A stretch of 64,000 nucleotides of DNA, from contig CALMWC010000009.1 in assembly GCA_937801655.1 (NCBI GenBank), forward strand, positions 1 to 64,000. Direction: 5' to 3'. This document shows, one piece after another, positions 8,658 to 17,989 of the stretch. Numbering within the stretch: position 1 is the first letter of the stretch; every line of letters starts with the position of its first letter. This stretch comes from an uncultured Gammaproteobacteria bacterium (GTDB lineage: Bacteria; Pseudomonadota; Gammaproteobacteria; Steroidobacterales; UBA11654). The notes under the pieces are model-generated. The model was not told the DNA's origin, ran no database searches, and was given only the letters and a program-made list of their open reading frames with translations. The position numbers and the translations under genes were made by a program.

Positions 8658-9777
8658 TTTTTTCTAATCTTGGAATCATTGGGTATCCCCATTTTTCATT
8701 ACTGTTGTTTCGATTAATGGAAGGCATGACACAGTATTCTCCTTCGGTAGTCATTTGATGCCACTTCTTATTATCAATTTGCCAACCTTTGTCTCTCATT
8801 TCATGCATTATTTCCCAGTATACTTTCAGAATCGTATCTTCATATCTGCCAACAATATTAGGCATACCATCGGGTCCATATTTTGGTTCTTGTGCCTCAG
8901 CTATTACTTTATCTTCATAGATGTTTTTAAGATTCCTCTTTAGGGCAAAATCATCCATTTTTTTATCCGTCATGAAATTTCTAAAAAAATAATAACGCAT
9001 CATTGTTGAAGTTTGTGTAATTGGTGTTGAAAACTCATAAAAAGCATTAAATTGACCGGAGTCAATAGCACCAATTTCTACTTCGCCACGTAACGTTGCA
9101 CCGGCTGTAAAATATTTAAGTATTGATTTAACTCGAGTACCTTTTTCTCTGACGTCTTCCCATTCACCTTCACTAGGTGTGGAATCGGTTTCTATATGGG
9201 CAGTTAAACCATAGTCAGTTCTTTTAACATTATGTGGAGGAGGGCGATATGGGTTGTCTTGATCTTCAAATCTTATGCCATGAACCACTGGCAGATGAAC
9301 ATAATCAAGATTACTAAATTTAGCAGTATGAAAGTTTGATTCAAATATTACATCGTGTTCTAGCACAGTATAGTTAGGGTCGCTCTCTTCCGGTATATCA
9401 AGAATAGGACTGGCATTTTCTATATCATCGCCTAGAAAAGTCCAGATAAGCCCTTGTTGTTCTTTCGTTGGGTAATGATCAATTTTTACACCTGGAGCAG
9501 CTTTATCTGGATCTTCGTTCCCGACAGAAGGCATTCTTGTGCATTTACCTAAACCATTGAATTCCCAACCATGAAATGGGCATGTGATGTAACCTTCTTC
9601 ATTTAGGGTACCATTAGCAAGACTAGCCCCTCTATGAGGGCAAACATTATTTAAGCAAACTGCATTTCCTTTTTTATCTCTGAATAAAACGAAATCGGAA
9701 CCTAGCATTTTTACATACAACGGTTTGTCTACTAGGTCACTGCTTCTTGCCGCAACATACCACACGTTTGTATACAT
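8650..9777 (-). CDS. Rieske non-haem iron oxygenase, alpha subunit (1)
   Basis: A 375-residue oxygenase component of a ring-hydroxylating or demethylating monooxygenase/dioxygenase. The Rieske [2Fe-2S] ligands are C46 and H48 (CPHRG) with C66 and H69 (CPFHGW). The mononuclear iron site has H161 and H166, with D158 in position to bridge subunits. The N-terminus MYTNVWYVAA and the length fit the phthalate/vanillate O-demethylase group that works as homo-oligomers without a beta subunit. No reductase gene lies beside it. AAGGAAAAT before the ATG serves as the ribosome site. It is divergent from the MFS gene at 9875 and coupled to the SDR downstream. Confidence 0.9.
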   Translation of the reverse strand: MYTNVWYVAARSSDLVDKPLYVKMLGSDFVLFRDKKGNAVCLNNVCPHRGASLANGTLNEEGYITCPFHGWEFNGLGKCTRMPSVGNEDPDKAAPGVKIDHYPTKEQQGLIWTFLGDDIENASPILDIPEESDPNYTVLEHDVIFESNFHTAKFSNLDYVHLPVVHGIRFEDQDNPYRPPPHNVKRTDYGLTAHIETDSTPSEGEWEDVREKGTRVKSILKYFTAGATLRGEVEIGAIDSGQFNAFYEFSTPITQTSTMMRYYFFRNFMTDKKMDDFALKRNLKNIYEDKVIAEAQEPKYGPDGMPNIVGRYEDTILKVYWEIMHEMRDKGWQIDNKKWHQMTTEGEYCVMPSINRNNSNEKWGYPMIPRLEKNE

Positions 9778-9874
9778 ATATTTTCCTTAGTGTATTAAGG
9801 TTGTTTGACTTAACTAACAACTATCTAATGCTAATATAGTTAGAATTAAATTTAAATGTATTAAGGAAAATTAC

Positions 9875-11164
9875 ATGAAAGAAGAATTTAATAAAATTGG
9901 CCCTTTATTTCTCATGCCTAATGTAGGTAGGATGAATGCTTTAAGTTTTTTCCCTGTCGCCATGCTGAATACCTCAGTATTTGCTTTTATGAATTTTATG
10001 CAACCATATATTCTTTCCGAGCATTTGGGTATAGCCCAAGGGATCCAAGGCACAGTTGTGGGCTCCATAAGCACTATGCAAGAATTAATCATTCTTTCAC
10101 TCACAGCATTGATGGGAGCTTTGGCTGACAAACTTGGACGGCAACCTATTTTCTCCCTTGGATTATTGTTAATGTCTGTCGCCTATTTTTGTTTTCCATT
10201 AGCAACTGAGTTGTATCATCTTTATCTAATTAGAGCTTTATTTGCTATTGGTGTATCGGCTGCATCAACAGTTTTAATTATCTATACAGGGGATTACCCA
10301 CAAGAAAAATCCAGAGCTAAATGGAATGGGTTTATGGGTTTATTCCAGGGGGTGGGTATTACTATTACTTCTTTATTCTTGGCAAAAATGCCAGCTGTTT
10401 TTCAAGAAAAAGGATTCGACGCAATTCAATCGGGAACCTATACGCTTTGGATAGGAACTGCTATTTGTCTTACTGCTGCCATATTGGTTGGAACTCTGTT
10501 GAAACCAGGATCCAGCCAAAGTAAGCCCTCTAGAGCCTCACTAAAAGATTTATTTCGAGATGGACTTTCTGCTGCAAAAAAAGATTCAAGAATAAGATTG
10601 GCTTTTTTAGCATCTGCTGCAGCAAGAGGTGATATTTTTGTAGTCGGTATCTTTACATTCTTATGGATGTCAAATTTTGCTTTGGATAATGGTCTTACAA
10701 TCAATCAAGGTTATGCAAGAGGGGCATTTGTTATTCCTATAATCGCTGGTACCGTCCTGATAACTGCACCTATCTTTGGTTTTATTATGGATCGTATTGA
10801 TAGAATCTATGGGGTTATGATTGCGTTTAGTTTGTCAACAATTGGTTATACCATGATGGGATTGGTTGATGATCCTATGTCTAATACAATTATACCTGTT
10901 GCCATGATATTGGGTGCAGGAGAGGGAGCGTGCATTATTGCATCCACCACTTTGATAGGAAAAACAGCACCAATTGCTATTCGGGGAACTGTTTTTGGTG
11001 CCTTTGCTATGTGTGGTGCTATTGGGCAAATTATTGCTGGAGGGGTGGGTGGTATCTTATTTGATTATATTTATACTGGACCATTTTTATTAATGGGAGT
11101 TATGAATTTTCTAGTGTTACTCATGGCTATTTATACGTGGTTGAGCCGAAAAAAAAGCGAGTAA
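9875..11164 (+). CDS. MFS transporter (1)
   Basis: A 429-residue inner-membrane carrier with 12 predicted helices. The MFS motif A-like loop is ALADKLGRQPIF, between helices 2 and 3. A cytoplasmic loop rich in Lys and Ser splits the two halves near residue 215. It is clearly a paralogue of the MFS protein at 18775-20088: both begin with a GP(L/I)FL...(G/S)RMN segment and share the helix 1-2 arrangement. It faces the Rieske/SDR operon across a 97-nt divergent promoter region, which suggests it imports that pathway's substrate. TAAGGAAAA lies upstream of the ATG. The substrate is unknown. Confidence 0.85.
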   Translation: MKEEFNKIGPLFLMPNVGRMNALSFFPVAMLNTSVFAFMNFMQPYILSEHLGIAQGIQGTVVGSISTMQELIILSLTALMGALADKLGRQPIFSLGLLLMSVAYFCFPLATELYHLYLIRALFAIGVSAASTVLIIYTGDYPQEKSRAKWNGFMGLFQGVGITITSLFLAKMPAVFQEKGFDAIQSGTYTLWIGTAICLTAAILVGTLLKPGSSQSKPSRASLKDLFRDGLSAAKKDSRIRLAFLASAAARGDIFVVGIFTFLWMSNFALDNGLTINQGYARGAFVIPIIAGTVLITAPIFGFIMDRIDRIYGVMIAFSLSTIGYTMMGLVDDPMSNTIIPVAMILGAGEGACIIASTTLIGKTAPIAIRGTVFGAFAMCGAIGQIIAGGVGGILFDYIYTGPFLLMGVMNFLVLLMAIYTWLSRKKSE

Positions 11165-11244
11165 TGTTCTATAAATATTTATTAGGTGTTAACTGTAAAC
11201 TTTAAAAAAGAATTTAAGATTAATTTAAACAATTGGAGAATAAA

Positions 11245-11808
11245 ATGAGTCAAGCTCATCCGTGGCTAGAACAAATACCTTGGACAACTAAAAAACTCCC
11301 AAGGGATCAACTTGAGCATAAGATACAAAGAGCTCTAACCTTAAGCAATATTGGAATGTTGGGAACACTTGGTCTTAATGGCCCTATTGTTAGCCCATTA
11401 GAATTCTATGCTGATAAAATGGCCATATATGTTCTACCCCAACCCGGCAGCCCTAAATTAAAAGCTATGCAGCGTGATCCAAGAGTTTCTTTTGCTGTTG
11501 CTGGGGTTATGGCTGGTTGGGTTGCAGCTCAAGGTGCACAATTATTTGGTAAAGCTGAATTGTTAGAGCCAGGAACAGAAGAATGGAAGTATGGTATGGG
11601 TATTTTTAGATGGCAAGCATCTGCAGCTGAGATTGGCACTGGATTTGATAAAGCACCAGAATATACTTTGATGAAGTTAGATCCAGATAGAATAGTTTAT
11701 ACAGAGCATTTTCTTAGAAAAGACGGTTATGGACCAAGACAGATATGGCGAAAAGATGAAAAAAATGAACAGGCATCGGATGGCTTCACTGAAGCTAAGA
11801 AAACTTAA
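11245..11808 (+). CDS. Pyridoxamine 5'-phosphate oxidase-like flavoprotein
   Basis: A 187-residue split beta-barrel protein of the PNPOx-like superfamily, whose members bind FMN, F420 or haem and reduce small molecules. The N-terminal part (RALTLSNIGMLGTLGLNG) starts the barrel, and the strand IYVLPQPGSPKLKAMQRDPRVSF carries the usual basic residues that contact a flavin phosphate. I chose ATG 11245, which sits 6 nt after GGAG; the in-frame TTG at 11233 overlaps that site. Because the same genome makes F420, an FDOR-type F420 enzyme is possible, but I see nothing that decides between FMN and F420. It lies 80 nt after the MFS gene. Confidence 0.72.
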   Translation: MSQAHPWLEQIPWTTKKLPRDQLEHKIQRALTLSNIGMLGTLGLNGPIVSPLEFYADKMAIYVLPQPGSPKLKAMQRDPRVSFAVAGVMAGWVAAQGAQLFGKAELLEPGTEEWKYGMGIFRWQASAAEIGTGFDKAPEYTLMKLDPDRIVYTEHFLRKDGYGPRQIWRKDEKNEQASDGFTEAKKT

Positions 11809-13022
11809 GTATCTAGCTCATTGTGAACTGGCCTGGGAAATTTTATAAATTGGAAATAAACACCTAAGAGTAGGACTGTAATCCCTCCATAGTAAAAAGG
11901 ATAACTGGTATCTAAGTTGTAAAGAAAAGCTCCAAGAGGAGGACCAAAGATCATTCCAAGGACAGGCGCAGCTGCTAAAAGACCTGCAACCTCACCTTGT
12001 TCATGAGCCTCAACACTCAAAGTTGCTCCAGCATTCAGACCCGGTGTGATCATGCTGAAGGCAATACCAATTCCTGAAAATGCGAGGTATAAATGAGTTA
12101 AATTCTGCACTAAGGTAATGGATAATAGAACGGTTCCAAAAATTAAAAAACACATCCTGAGTAGAGTTTGGAATGAGATGTTAAATATTTGCAATACTAC
12201 GGCCTGCATTAGAGTAGTTGTTAGAGCCATGGAGAGTAATGCAATGCTGGTCGCTTTTATAATTTCATTTTGACCAGTAACTCCCAAACGGTCTTCAATA
12301 AAGAATGCAGCAATCACCTGGGTACCGGTAAAAACTAAAAAAGCTATGCACCATCCAACAAGAAATGGAAATATTCTTTTATCGTAAAATTTGAGAGAAG
12401 TTTTTGTTGCTTCTATTTTTTCTATTGTTGATTCTTTGAGGTATTTCATGGCAAGAAATCCACCAAAAACTGCAATCATTGCTCCAAAGTACATTGGAAA
12501 AAGTGGGTGTATGAACGCTAATCCACCACCCATTACGGGTCCTATCATTGTCCCTATACCTGCGGCCATTCCAATTAATGCCATTCCTTTGCCTCTCTCA
12601 GAAGGCTTTGTATTATCAGACATATAGGCAACTGCTGCAGGCTGAATGCCCCCGATCATACTTCCATAAATCAATCGAATAATGAATAGCATAATGAATA
12701 ATTGCATTGGAGCCAAGAGTTGCCAAATACCAATTTGAATTCCAAAAGCAAATAAGGAATATGCCAAGGCATAAGAGAAAAGACCAATGATGAAAACAGG
12801 TTTCCTGCCCATTGTCTGACTTTTTTTACCCCAATAGTAAGATGAAAAAACAAGAGCAACATTTGAGATTGCAATGAGAATACCAAAATCAGTGGTTGAG
12901 AGTCCTATGCTTCTTGAGAGTGGAGCAAAGATAACATATAAAAGTGAGAAACCAGTCCCATATATAACCATACCAATAATTAGAATAACTTTATCCAAAG
13001 TAATTTTTGATTGGTCAGCCAT
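11805..13022 (-). CDS. MFS transporter, DHA1-like (2)
   Basis: A 405-residue, 12-helix major facilitator. Motif A appears in the helix 2-3 loop (YYWGKKSQTMGRKPVF), and a glycine-rich helix 5 follows (GMAAGIGTMIGPVMGGGLAF), which is typical of drug:H+ antiporter family 1. An exporter of a toxic intermediate is therefore as likely as an importer. Its last codons overlap the end of the convergent PNPOx-like gene by 4 nt, and its start overlaps the DUF1244 gene by 8 nt, so it is probably translated from the DUF1244 mRNA. The substrate is unknown. Confidence 0.84.
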   Translation of the reverse strand: MADQSKITLDKVILIIGMVIYGTGFSLLYVIFAPLSRSIGLSTTDFGILIAISNVALVFSSYYWGKKSQTMGRKPVFIIGLFSYALAYSLFAFGIQIGIWQLLAPMQLFIMLFIIRLIYGSMIGGIQPAAVAYMSDNTKPSERGKGMALIGMAAGIGTMIGPVMGGGLAFIHPLFPMYFGAMIAVFGGFLAMKYLKESTIEKIEATKTSLKFYDKRIFPFLVGWCIAFLVFTGTQVIAAFFIEDRLGVTGQNEIIKATSIALLSMALTTTLMQAVVLQIFNISFQTLLRMCFLIFGTVLLSITLVQNLTHLYLAFSGIGIAFSMITPGLNAGATLSVEAHEQGEVAGLLAAAPVLGMIFGPPLGAFLYNLDTSYPFYYGGITVLLLGVYFQFIKFPRPVHNELDT

Positions 13023-13314
13023 TTTTCTTTTTTCTATTTTTCATCATCTCTAATTGTTCTTTGGTAGCAGGTTTTTGATAGTCTTCTTTCCATTGCTGAT
13101 AAGGCATGCCATAAATAAACTCTCTTGCTTGATCAATATCAATAGTTATATCTCTGGATTCAGCTTCTTCTGAGTACCACTTACTCAAACAGTTTCTACA
13201 AAATCCTGCAAGATTCATTAAATCTATATTTTGTAAATCACTTTGTTTCTTTAAATGCTCAACCAATCTTTTAAAGACCGCTGCTTGTAATTCTTTATCT
13301 TGATTTTTATCCAT
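13015..13314 (-). CDS. DUF1244 family protein
   Basis: A 99-residue soluble protein matching DUF1244, a widespread proteobacterial family of unknown function. The family block GFCRNCLSKWY (two Cys in a CxxC-like spacing) lies in the middle, and the GMPYQQWKEDYQ motif follows near residue 74. The C-terminus is Lys-rich. The usual family length is about 95-105, so this is complete. Its stop overlaps the start of the downstream MFS gene by 8 nt. It is a core gene flanking the accessory content. The conserved Cys pair may bind metal; that is inference. Confidence 0.88.
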   Translation of the reverse strand: MDKNQDKELQAAVFKRLVEHLKKQSDLQNIDLMNLAGFCRNCLSKWYSEEAESRDITIDIDQAREFIYGMPYQQWKEDYQKPATKEQLEMMKNRKKKNG

Positions 13315-13403
13315 GGTAATTTTTTGAGTGATATCTAAACATAATATTAATTAGAATAGTAAAATATTCATTATAAAACTGTAAAAAGACGATAGGAAAA
13401 ATT

Positions 13404-14579
13404 ATGGAATTACCATTATCAGGAACTAAGGTAATAGAAATGACTCATATGGTTATGGGTCCAGCTGTTGGAGCAATACTTGGAGATTTGGGTGCAGAAG
13501 TGATTAAAATTGAGCCTATTGGAGGTGACAAGACTAGAAATTTAAAACAATCAGGTTCTGGTTACTTTCTCACCTACAATCGAAATAAAAGAAGCATAGC
13601 TTTGGATATTAAAACCCCTGAAGGACAAGAAATAGTCACTAAACTATTGCTTGATGCTGATGTTTTCATTGAAAACTTTAGACCGGGCGCTATGGATAAG
13701 CTTGGTTTTGGCTATGATGATGTAGAAAAATTAAATCCACGCTTAATTTACTGTTCAGCAAAAGGGTTTTTAAAAGGACCTTATGAACACAGAACCGCTT
13801 TAGATGAAGTGGCTCAAATGATGGGTGGATTGGCTTATATGACTGGCCCACCTGGGAAACCATTGAGAGCAGGTTCCTCAGTGATTGATATTATGGGAGG
13901 TATGTTTGGTGCCATAGGTATAATGGCTGCTCTGGAGGAAAGGCATAGGAGCAAAAAAGGTCAGAAAGTTACAAGTGCACTTTATGAAAATGTTGTCTAT
14001 TTAATGGGCCAACATATGGCACAAACTTCAACCACAGGCTCCGCACCGCCACCAATGTCTGTCCGGGTATCAGCCTGGGCAGTTTATGATATTTTCGAGA
14101 CCAGAGATCAGGAACAGGTCTTTGTTGGAGTGGTGAGCGATGGACAATGGAAATCTTTCTGCGACTCGTTCCAGATCAATGAATTTATTAGGGATAAAGA
14201 GATGGACTTGAATGCGGGAAGGGTAGAGAAAAGAGACATCATTATTCCAAAGATCCAAGATCTATTTAAAGCTTATGATAAGGCTGATCTAATGAAGAAA
14301 CTGGATGAAACTGGACTACCCTTTGCCCCTATTTCAAAACCTGAAGACTTATTCGACGATGAACATCTCAATGCTTCCGATGGTTTAATTGATATTAAGG
14401 TTCCTTATAAGGATATGTATACAAAGCTCCCTTCATTACCAATTGAGATGAATAACCATCGTTTTGGCCTTCATCATCCAGTGCCAGAAATTGGAGAGCA
14501 TAGTAAAAGAATATTAAAAGAGATTGGTTTTGATGAAGAGACTATCGAGGATTTATTTATGAAAGAGATTGTTTCTTAG
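13404..14579 (+). CDS. Class III CoA-transferase (CaiB/BaiF family)
   Basis: A 391-residue family III CoA-transferase or acyl-CoA racemase-like enzyme, cytoplasmic. The N-terminal block MTHMVMGPAVGAILGDLGAE and the following LKIE-like stretch are family hallmarks. The catalytic aspartate is probably D162 in GSSVIDIMGG. Typical members move CoA between carboxylic acids (formyl, carnitine, bile acid, benzylsuccinate) or racemise 2-methylacyl-CoA. It has its own short upstream region (89 nt) divergent from DUF1244 and meets the next MFS gene tail-to-tail with a 4-nt overlap. In this region it would activate a carboxylate for CoA-dependent steps such as the dehydratase-like enzyme at 21990. Confidence 0.88.
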   Translation: MELPLSGTKVIEMTHMVMGPAVGAILGDLGAEVIKIEPIGGDKTRNLKQSGSGYFLTYNRNKRSIALDIKTPEGQEIVTKLLLDADVFIENFRPGAMDKLGFGYDDVEKLNPRLIYCSAKGFLKGPYEHRTALDEVAQMMGGLAYMTGPPGKPLRAGSSVIDIMGGMFGAIGIMAALEERHRSKKGQKVTSALYENVVYLMGQHMAQTSTTGSAPPPMSVRVSAWAVYDIFETRDQEQVFVGVVSDGQWKSFCDSFQINEFIRDKEMDLNAGRVEKRDIIIPKIQDLFKAYDKADLMKKLDETGLPFAPISKPEDLFDDEHLNASDGLIDIKVPYKDMYTKLPSLPIEMNNHRFGLHHPVPEIGEHSKRILKEIGFDEETIEDLFMKEIVS

Positions 14580-15910
14580 TCTGTATCTACTATTGTAGGC
14601 TGGTCTCTAAAATAATTCAGTGATTTGAATCCTGCATAAATACCAATCAAACCCACCACCAATGAAACAATGGACATTGAATACATGATCAAACTTTCAT
14701 CTTTGAAAATAAAGTCAGTGATCAATGCCACACTTGTTGGCCCCAATGTGTATCCTGTCATGCTAATGACAAAGAAGTAGACTGCGGTAACTTGCCCTCT
14801 AATTTGATTTGGAGTGATATTAATCATAGCAACAGGCGCCAATGCTGTTTGACCAGCTGCCATGACAATTTGTGGTATAAACATTAATGTTGCTGTCTGA
14901 TAACTTGGCATTAATGGAACCAATACAGCTGCAATAGTGAGAATGATCATGCTATATGCAAAAAGGAGAACATGAGAACTATTGTTGTATTTTTTATAAA
15001 GCCTGTCGCCCAACCAGCCGCTCATGGTAGCTCCAAATGGACCTCCTACTAGGAAAGCAACTCCTAGCCAAAGTGTAATGGTAGGTATGCCTATATTGTA
15101 TGACCGAATATACATGGTTGGCAGCCAAGAAAGAAAAGCATAACCAATTAAAACAGAGCAGGCCATCGATAAGAAAAGCCAACCGTAGGCTTCTTTTCGT
15201 TGATAGATGAATCGAATGGTTTCCTTAATGGATATTTCTTCACTTGAATCACCACTTTCATCAACCACTTTCATCTTGCCTTTTCTTGAAGGTTCTTTGA
15301 CGGTGGTCATTAATAAGGCAACAACTAAGCCGGGAATGCCTATGAATATAAATAAGGCTTGCCATTCATAGATCTCTCCCACAATAGGCAATATAATGGG
15401 TGGAAATTCAGCAAAATAGGCAACAATTTGACCGCCAAGAATTAATGCAATTCCTGATCCTACGGATACTCCCATATTAAAAAAACCCATTGCTGTGCCT
15501 CTTTTTTCTTTTGGAAAGTAATCACTGATTATCGACAAAGCACTTGGGCTTAAAGTTGCTTCACCCACACCCACACCAACTCTTGCAATGAATAATTGAG
15601 CATAAGTTTTGACGATCCCTGTCACAGCCGTCATGAAGCACCAAAAGGTGATTCCAATACCTATTATTGCTCTTCTGCTTTTTTTATCAGCAAGTCTACC
15701 TATTGGAATTCCCATCGTGGTGTAAAAAAGAGCGAAAGCAAATCCGAGAATAATACTCACTTGACTATCGGTTAAATCAAGATCCGCTTTTACATCAGTC
15801 ACCACCAATGAAAGTAATTGTCTATCTAAAAAAGAAAGTATATAGGCAAGCGTTAATATCACAACTCCATACCAAGCCTGCTGAGAAGAAGGATAATTAT
15901 TCTTATTCAT
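14576..15910 (-). CDS. MFS transporter, spinster/anion symporter-like (3)
   Basis: A 444-residue, 12-helix transporter. The helix 1-2 region (LSFLDRQLLSLVVTDVK) and motif A loop (GIPIGRLADKKSRRAI) match the Spinster-like and organic anion:cation symporter branch, which often carries carboxylates, aromatic acids or lipids. A GVGEATLSPSALS segment marks helix 4-5. It lies 31 nt after the DUF1838 gene on the same strand and is probably cotranscribed with it. Import of an organic acid substrate of the region is the likely role; the actual substrate is unknown. Confidence 0.84.
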   Translation of the reverse strand: MNKNNYPSSQQAWYGVVILTLAYILSFLDRQLLSLVVTDVKADLDLTDSQVSIILGFAFALFYTTMGIPIGRLADKKSRRAIIGIGITFWCFMTAVTGIVKTYAQLFIARVGVGVGEATLSPSALSIISDYFPKEKRGTAMGFFNMGVSVGSGIALILGGQIVAYFAEFPPIILPIVGEIYEWQALFIFIGIPGLVVALLMTTVKEPSRKGKMKVVDESGDSSEEISIKETIRFIYQRKEAYGWLFLSMACSVLIGYAFLSWLPTMYIRSYNIGIPTITLWLGVAFLVGGPFGATMSGWLGDRLYKKYNNSSHVLLFAYSMIILTIAAVLVPLMPSYQTATLMFIPQIVMAAGQTALAPVAMINITPNQIRGQVTAVYFFVISMTGYTLGPTSVALITDFIFKDESLIMYSMSIVSLVVGLIGIYAGFKSLNYFRDQPTIVDTD

Positions 15911-15941
15911 CGCAATAGAGTTGTATCAATAACTCTATTTA

Positions 15942-16814
15942 CTAGTCTTTTAGTGGTGGAGCAGGAGTCTGTTCTCTTGAATAGTATTCAAGACTCGAAA
16001 TACTTGGTCCGTAGTCTTCTGTAGGAGCAGACAACATTCCTGGATACCTCTCTTCAGAGAACTTCCTGATGTGTTCTGGAATAATATCAATATTTTCAGA
16101 TTTTAGCATCGTGCTCATATAGAGACAGTGGCCGGGTGTTTGACCCATAAGCATCCATGGCAACCACTGAGTGATTCTGGTCCAAGTACCAGTGTAGTTA
16201 ACCGAGGTTAATTCTGGATTCTCTAGATCTTTAGCGGATACAAAATATCGCATCATTTCTGAAACTTGTGCCATTTTTCCTGATGATTCTCTGACCCATT
16301 TATCGGGTTGAAGTGCATTGGGATAATACAGATGCATATCAGTATTTAAAGTGATGACATCACCCGATCGTTTCCAAGGAAAAAGTAATGGGAGCTTCCT
16401 TGGTTCTCCTTTTTTTCCTCCACCAAAGTCCTCCGGTGCAAGAATAAGCCATTCTGAAATTGTATAATTAAAAGGGTCATTAGATACATGGACAACGTCA
16501 ACCACTTCATCAGTCCATGGATTAGTCCATTGATCAATCATTTGTCCCGTTCTTGAGTCAGTATAGAAAATGACTTCTTTGTTTAAGCGTCGAATACTTC
16601 CATCTTCAGCTGCTGGCATTAAGCGTGTGCAAAGAAAAGTTTCAAAACCACAAAGTTGTTTAACTGCTTCGCCTGGTTTTACCCCGAGGATTTGTCCGGT
16701 GGTGTAACAGATGGATTCTTTTTCAGAATCAAGATCAGCTTGAATTCTTGCCCAAGCGTCTCTGTTCCATGTATTGGATTTAAAATCAATTTCAGTCTCA
16801 AATTTTATCGACAT
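15942..16814 (-). CDS. DUF1838 family protein
   Basis: A 290-residue soluble protein that I match to DUF1838, a family with no established function. Visible features are a Trp-rich N-terminal stretch (NTWNRDAWARIQADL), a central beta-rich segment with DSRTGQMIDQWTNPWTDE, and TGTWTRITQWLPWMLMGQTPG near the C-terminus. No signal peptide is present. GGAG precedes the start. It is followed by MFS transporter 3 and preceded by the GTTAC direct repeat at 16892-16907. Genes of this family often sit near oxygenase and transporter genes in marine genomes, as here, which is consistent with a catabolic enzyme. That role is inference. Confidence 0.68.
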   Translation of the reverse strand: MSIKFETEIDFKSNTWNRDAWARIQADLDSEKESICYTTGQILGVKPGEAVKQLCGFETFLCTRLMPAAEDGSIRRLNKEVIFYTDSRTGQMIDQWTNPWTDEVVDVVHVSNDPFNYTISEWLILAPEDFGGGKKGEPRKLPLLFPWKRSGDVITLNTDMHLYYPNALQPDKWVRESSGKMAQVSEMMRYFVSAKDLENPELTSVNYTGTWTRITQWLPWMLMGQTPGHCLYMSTMLKSENIDIIPEHIRKFSEERYPGMLSAPTEDYGPSISSLEYYSREQTPAPPLKD

Positions 16815-16891
16815 TTTTTTCTCCTTTTATACTAATTCTTCATTAATAAAAATAAACAGTGACTATCTTCCCACTCTTGATAGCAAGTAAT

Positions 16892-16907
16892 CGTAACATT
16901 TCGTAAC
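16892..16907 (-). promoter_or_regulatory. GTTACG-N4-GTTACG direct repeat upstream of DUF1838 gene
   Basis: On the minus strand two identical GTTACG hexamers are separated by AAAT, giving a 10-bp period, one turn of the helix. The repeat ends 78 nt upstream of the DUF1838 start and points along its transcription. The same arrangement occurs at 24701-24716 and 27979-27994, so a shared DNA-binding protein is likely. Confidence 0.5.
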
Positions 16908-16911
16908 TTTT

Positions 16912-17469
16912 TTACTTCGATTCTCTTAAAAGATGATTGATAATTAATTGTCTAGTTTCTGCATCTTCGATTCCGCTCACTCTCATTCTATTACCAGGAA
17001 TATATCCCTCTGGATCGGATATGAAACCATCCATTGTCTCAGGTGTCCATATTAATCCACTTTCTCGTTGCTGAATTAAAGCTTTAGAGTAAGTGAAGTT
17101 TTTAGAAACCCCTGCTGGTTTTCCAAAAATTCTATTCAAATTAGGAGCCATTCGATCCCGATCATCGCTCTTGACTGTATGACAGAATCTACATTTACCC
17201 CCATCCCAGTTTTTAAAAGCATTTTCTTCTAGAAGTCTCTGTTCTTCTGTTAACTCAGGAAGTGCTCCTTGATAAGGGGAAGAGGATTCATAGTAGCTGG
17301 GTAAATACATATCAGAAGTTAATTCTGTGATAGCGTCTTCAGATAGATTAATTTTTGTAGCAAAAGGATAAGCTCCAAAAATAAGAAAGGGCAAATAAAA
17401 GGAGGTTGATAAAAGAATGATGATCAATAACCAATGACGTTTTTTTGCAGTTTTAAGGTATTTTTTCAT
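16912..17469 (-). CDS. Membrane-anchored class I cytochrome c
   Basis: A 185-residue protein with a basic N-terminus, one uncleaved-looking transmembrane anchor (about residues 13-33) and a periplasmic cytochrome c domain. The haem site is C93-x-x-C96-H97 (CRFCH), and the distal ligand is probably M162 (GNRM). Its stop lies just before the GTTAC repeat. It is 5 nt downstream of the cytochrome b561-like gene and so is in the same operon, after the alpha/beta hydrolase and MFS 4. The b-plus-c pair suggests electron transfer from a quinol or periplasmic enzyme to the respiratory chain. Neighbouring oxygenases are cytoplasmic, so their link is unclear. Confidence 0.85.
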   Translation of the reverse strand: MKKYLKTAKKRHWLLIIILLSTSFYLPFLIFGAYPFATKINLSEDAITELTSDMYLPSYYESSSPYQGALPELTEEQRLLEENAFKNWDGGKCRFCHTVKSDDRDRMAPNLNRIFGKPAGVSKNFTYSKALIQQRESGLIWTPETMDGFISDPEGYIPGNRMRVSGIEDAETRQLIINHLLRESK

Positions 17470-17474
17470 AATGA

Positions 17475-17984
17475 TTAAGCAAATACATTCAGGCTAAAAA
17501 CCCGATAACGAATCATGTGATAAATTCTAAAAAGTATTATAAAGAGTATGAGGTTAATATAAAAAAATCCAAAAGCACTATGTAGGTAGCCTACTGTGAC
17601 CCATAATCCATGATTCATTGTGTCAACACCAGGCACAAATTGAATCAATCCATCCCACCATGCACTCAATATCCCTGAGATACCTTGAGCAATAAAAGCA
17701 CAATAAAGACTGAATTGAAGCACATGAACTTGTGCATAAGAAGTATCTGGTAGTTTAGAATTATTATTCTGAGGTGGAAATACAAGCCATAGTGCTGCTC
17801 TAAACAAGCTGCATATAAATAACAATGACCCCATAGCTATATGAAAATTACGCAGCAATAATCTTTCAGGAGATTCTGTTGGCACGGTAGGCACTTCAGC
17901 CATATTCTTAAAGACAACTAAAAACAGCAAGAACAATATCCAGCTGGTCATGGTAGTCAGGGTTTTTAATTTATTGTCATTCAT
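17475..17984 (-). CDS. Cytochrome b561-type membrane protein
   Basis: A 169-residue inner-membrane protein with four or five hydrophobic helices. Histidines suited to bind two b haems occur in RNFHIAMG (helix 2), QVHVLQFSLY (helix 3) and YLHSAFGF (helix 4), the pattern of bacterial b561. It would pass electrons between the quinone pool and a periplasmic partner. The cytochrome c gene follows after 5 nt and the alpha/beta hydrolase precedes by 5 nt, so the three are one transcript. The identification rests on helix and His pattern, not on a long conserved motif. Confidence 0.75.
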   Translation of the reverse strand: MNDNKLKTLTTMTSWILFLLFLVVFKNMAEVPTVPTESPERLLLRNFHIAMGSLLFICSLFRAALWLVFPPQNNNSKLPDTSYAQVHVLQFSLYCAFIAQGISGILSAWWDGLIQFVPGVDTMNHGLWVTVGYLHSAFGFFYINLILFIILFRIYHMIRYRVFSLNVFA

Positions 17985-17989
17985 AATGC

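Noticed and set aside
9785-9866. TGTATTAAGG direct repeat between Rieske 1 and MFS 1 as an operator
   Set aside because: The repeated bases overlap the AAGG ribosome sites of the genes, which explains the similarity.
11233-11244. TTG start for the PNPOx-like protein
   Set aside because: The TTG overlaps the GGAG ribosome site used by the better ATG at 11245.
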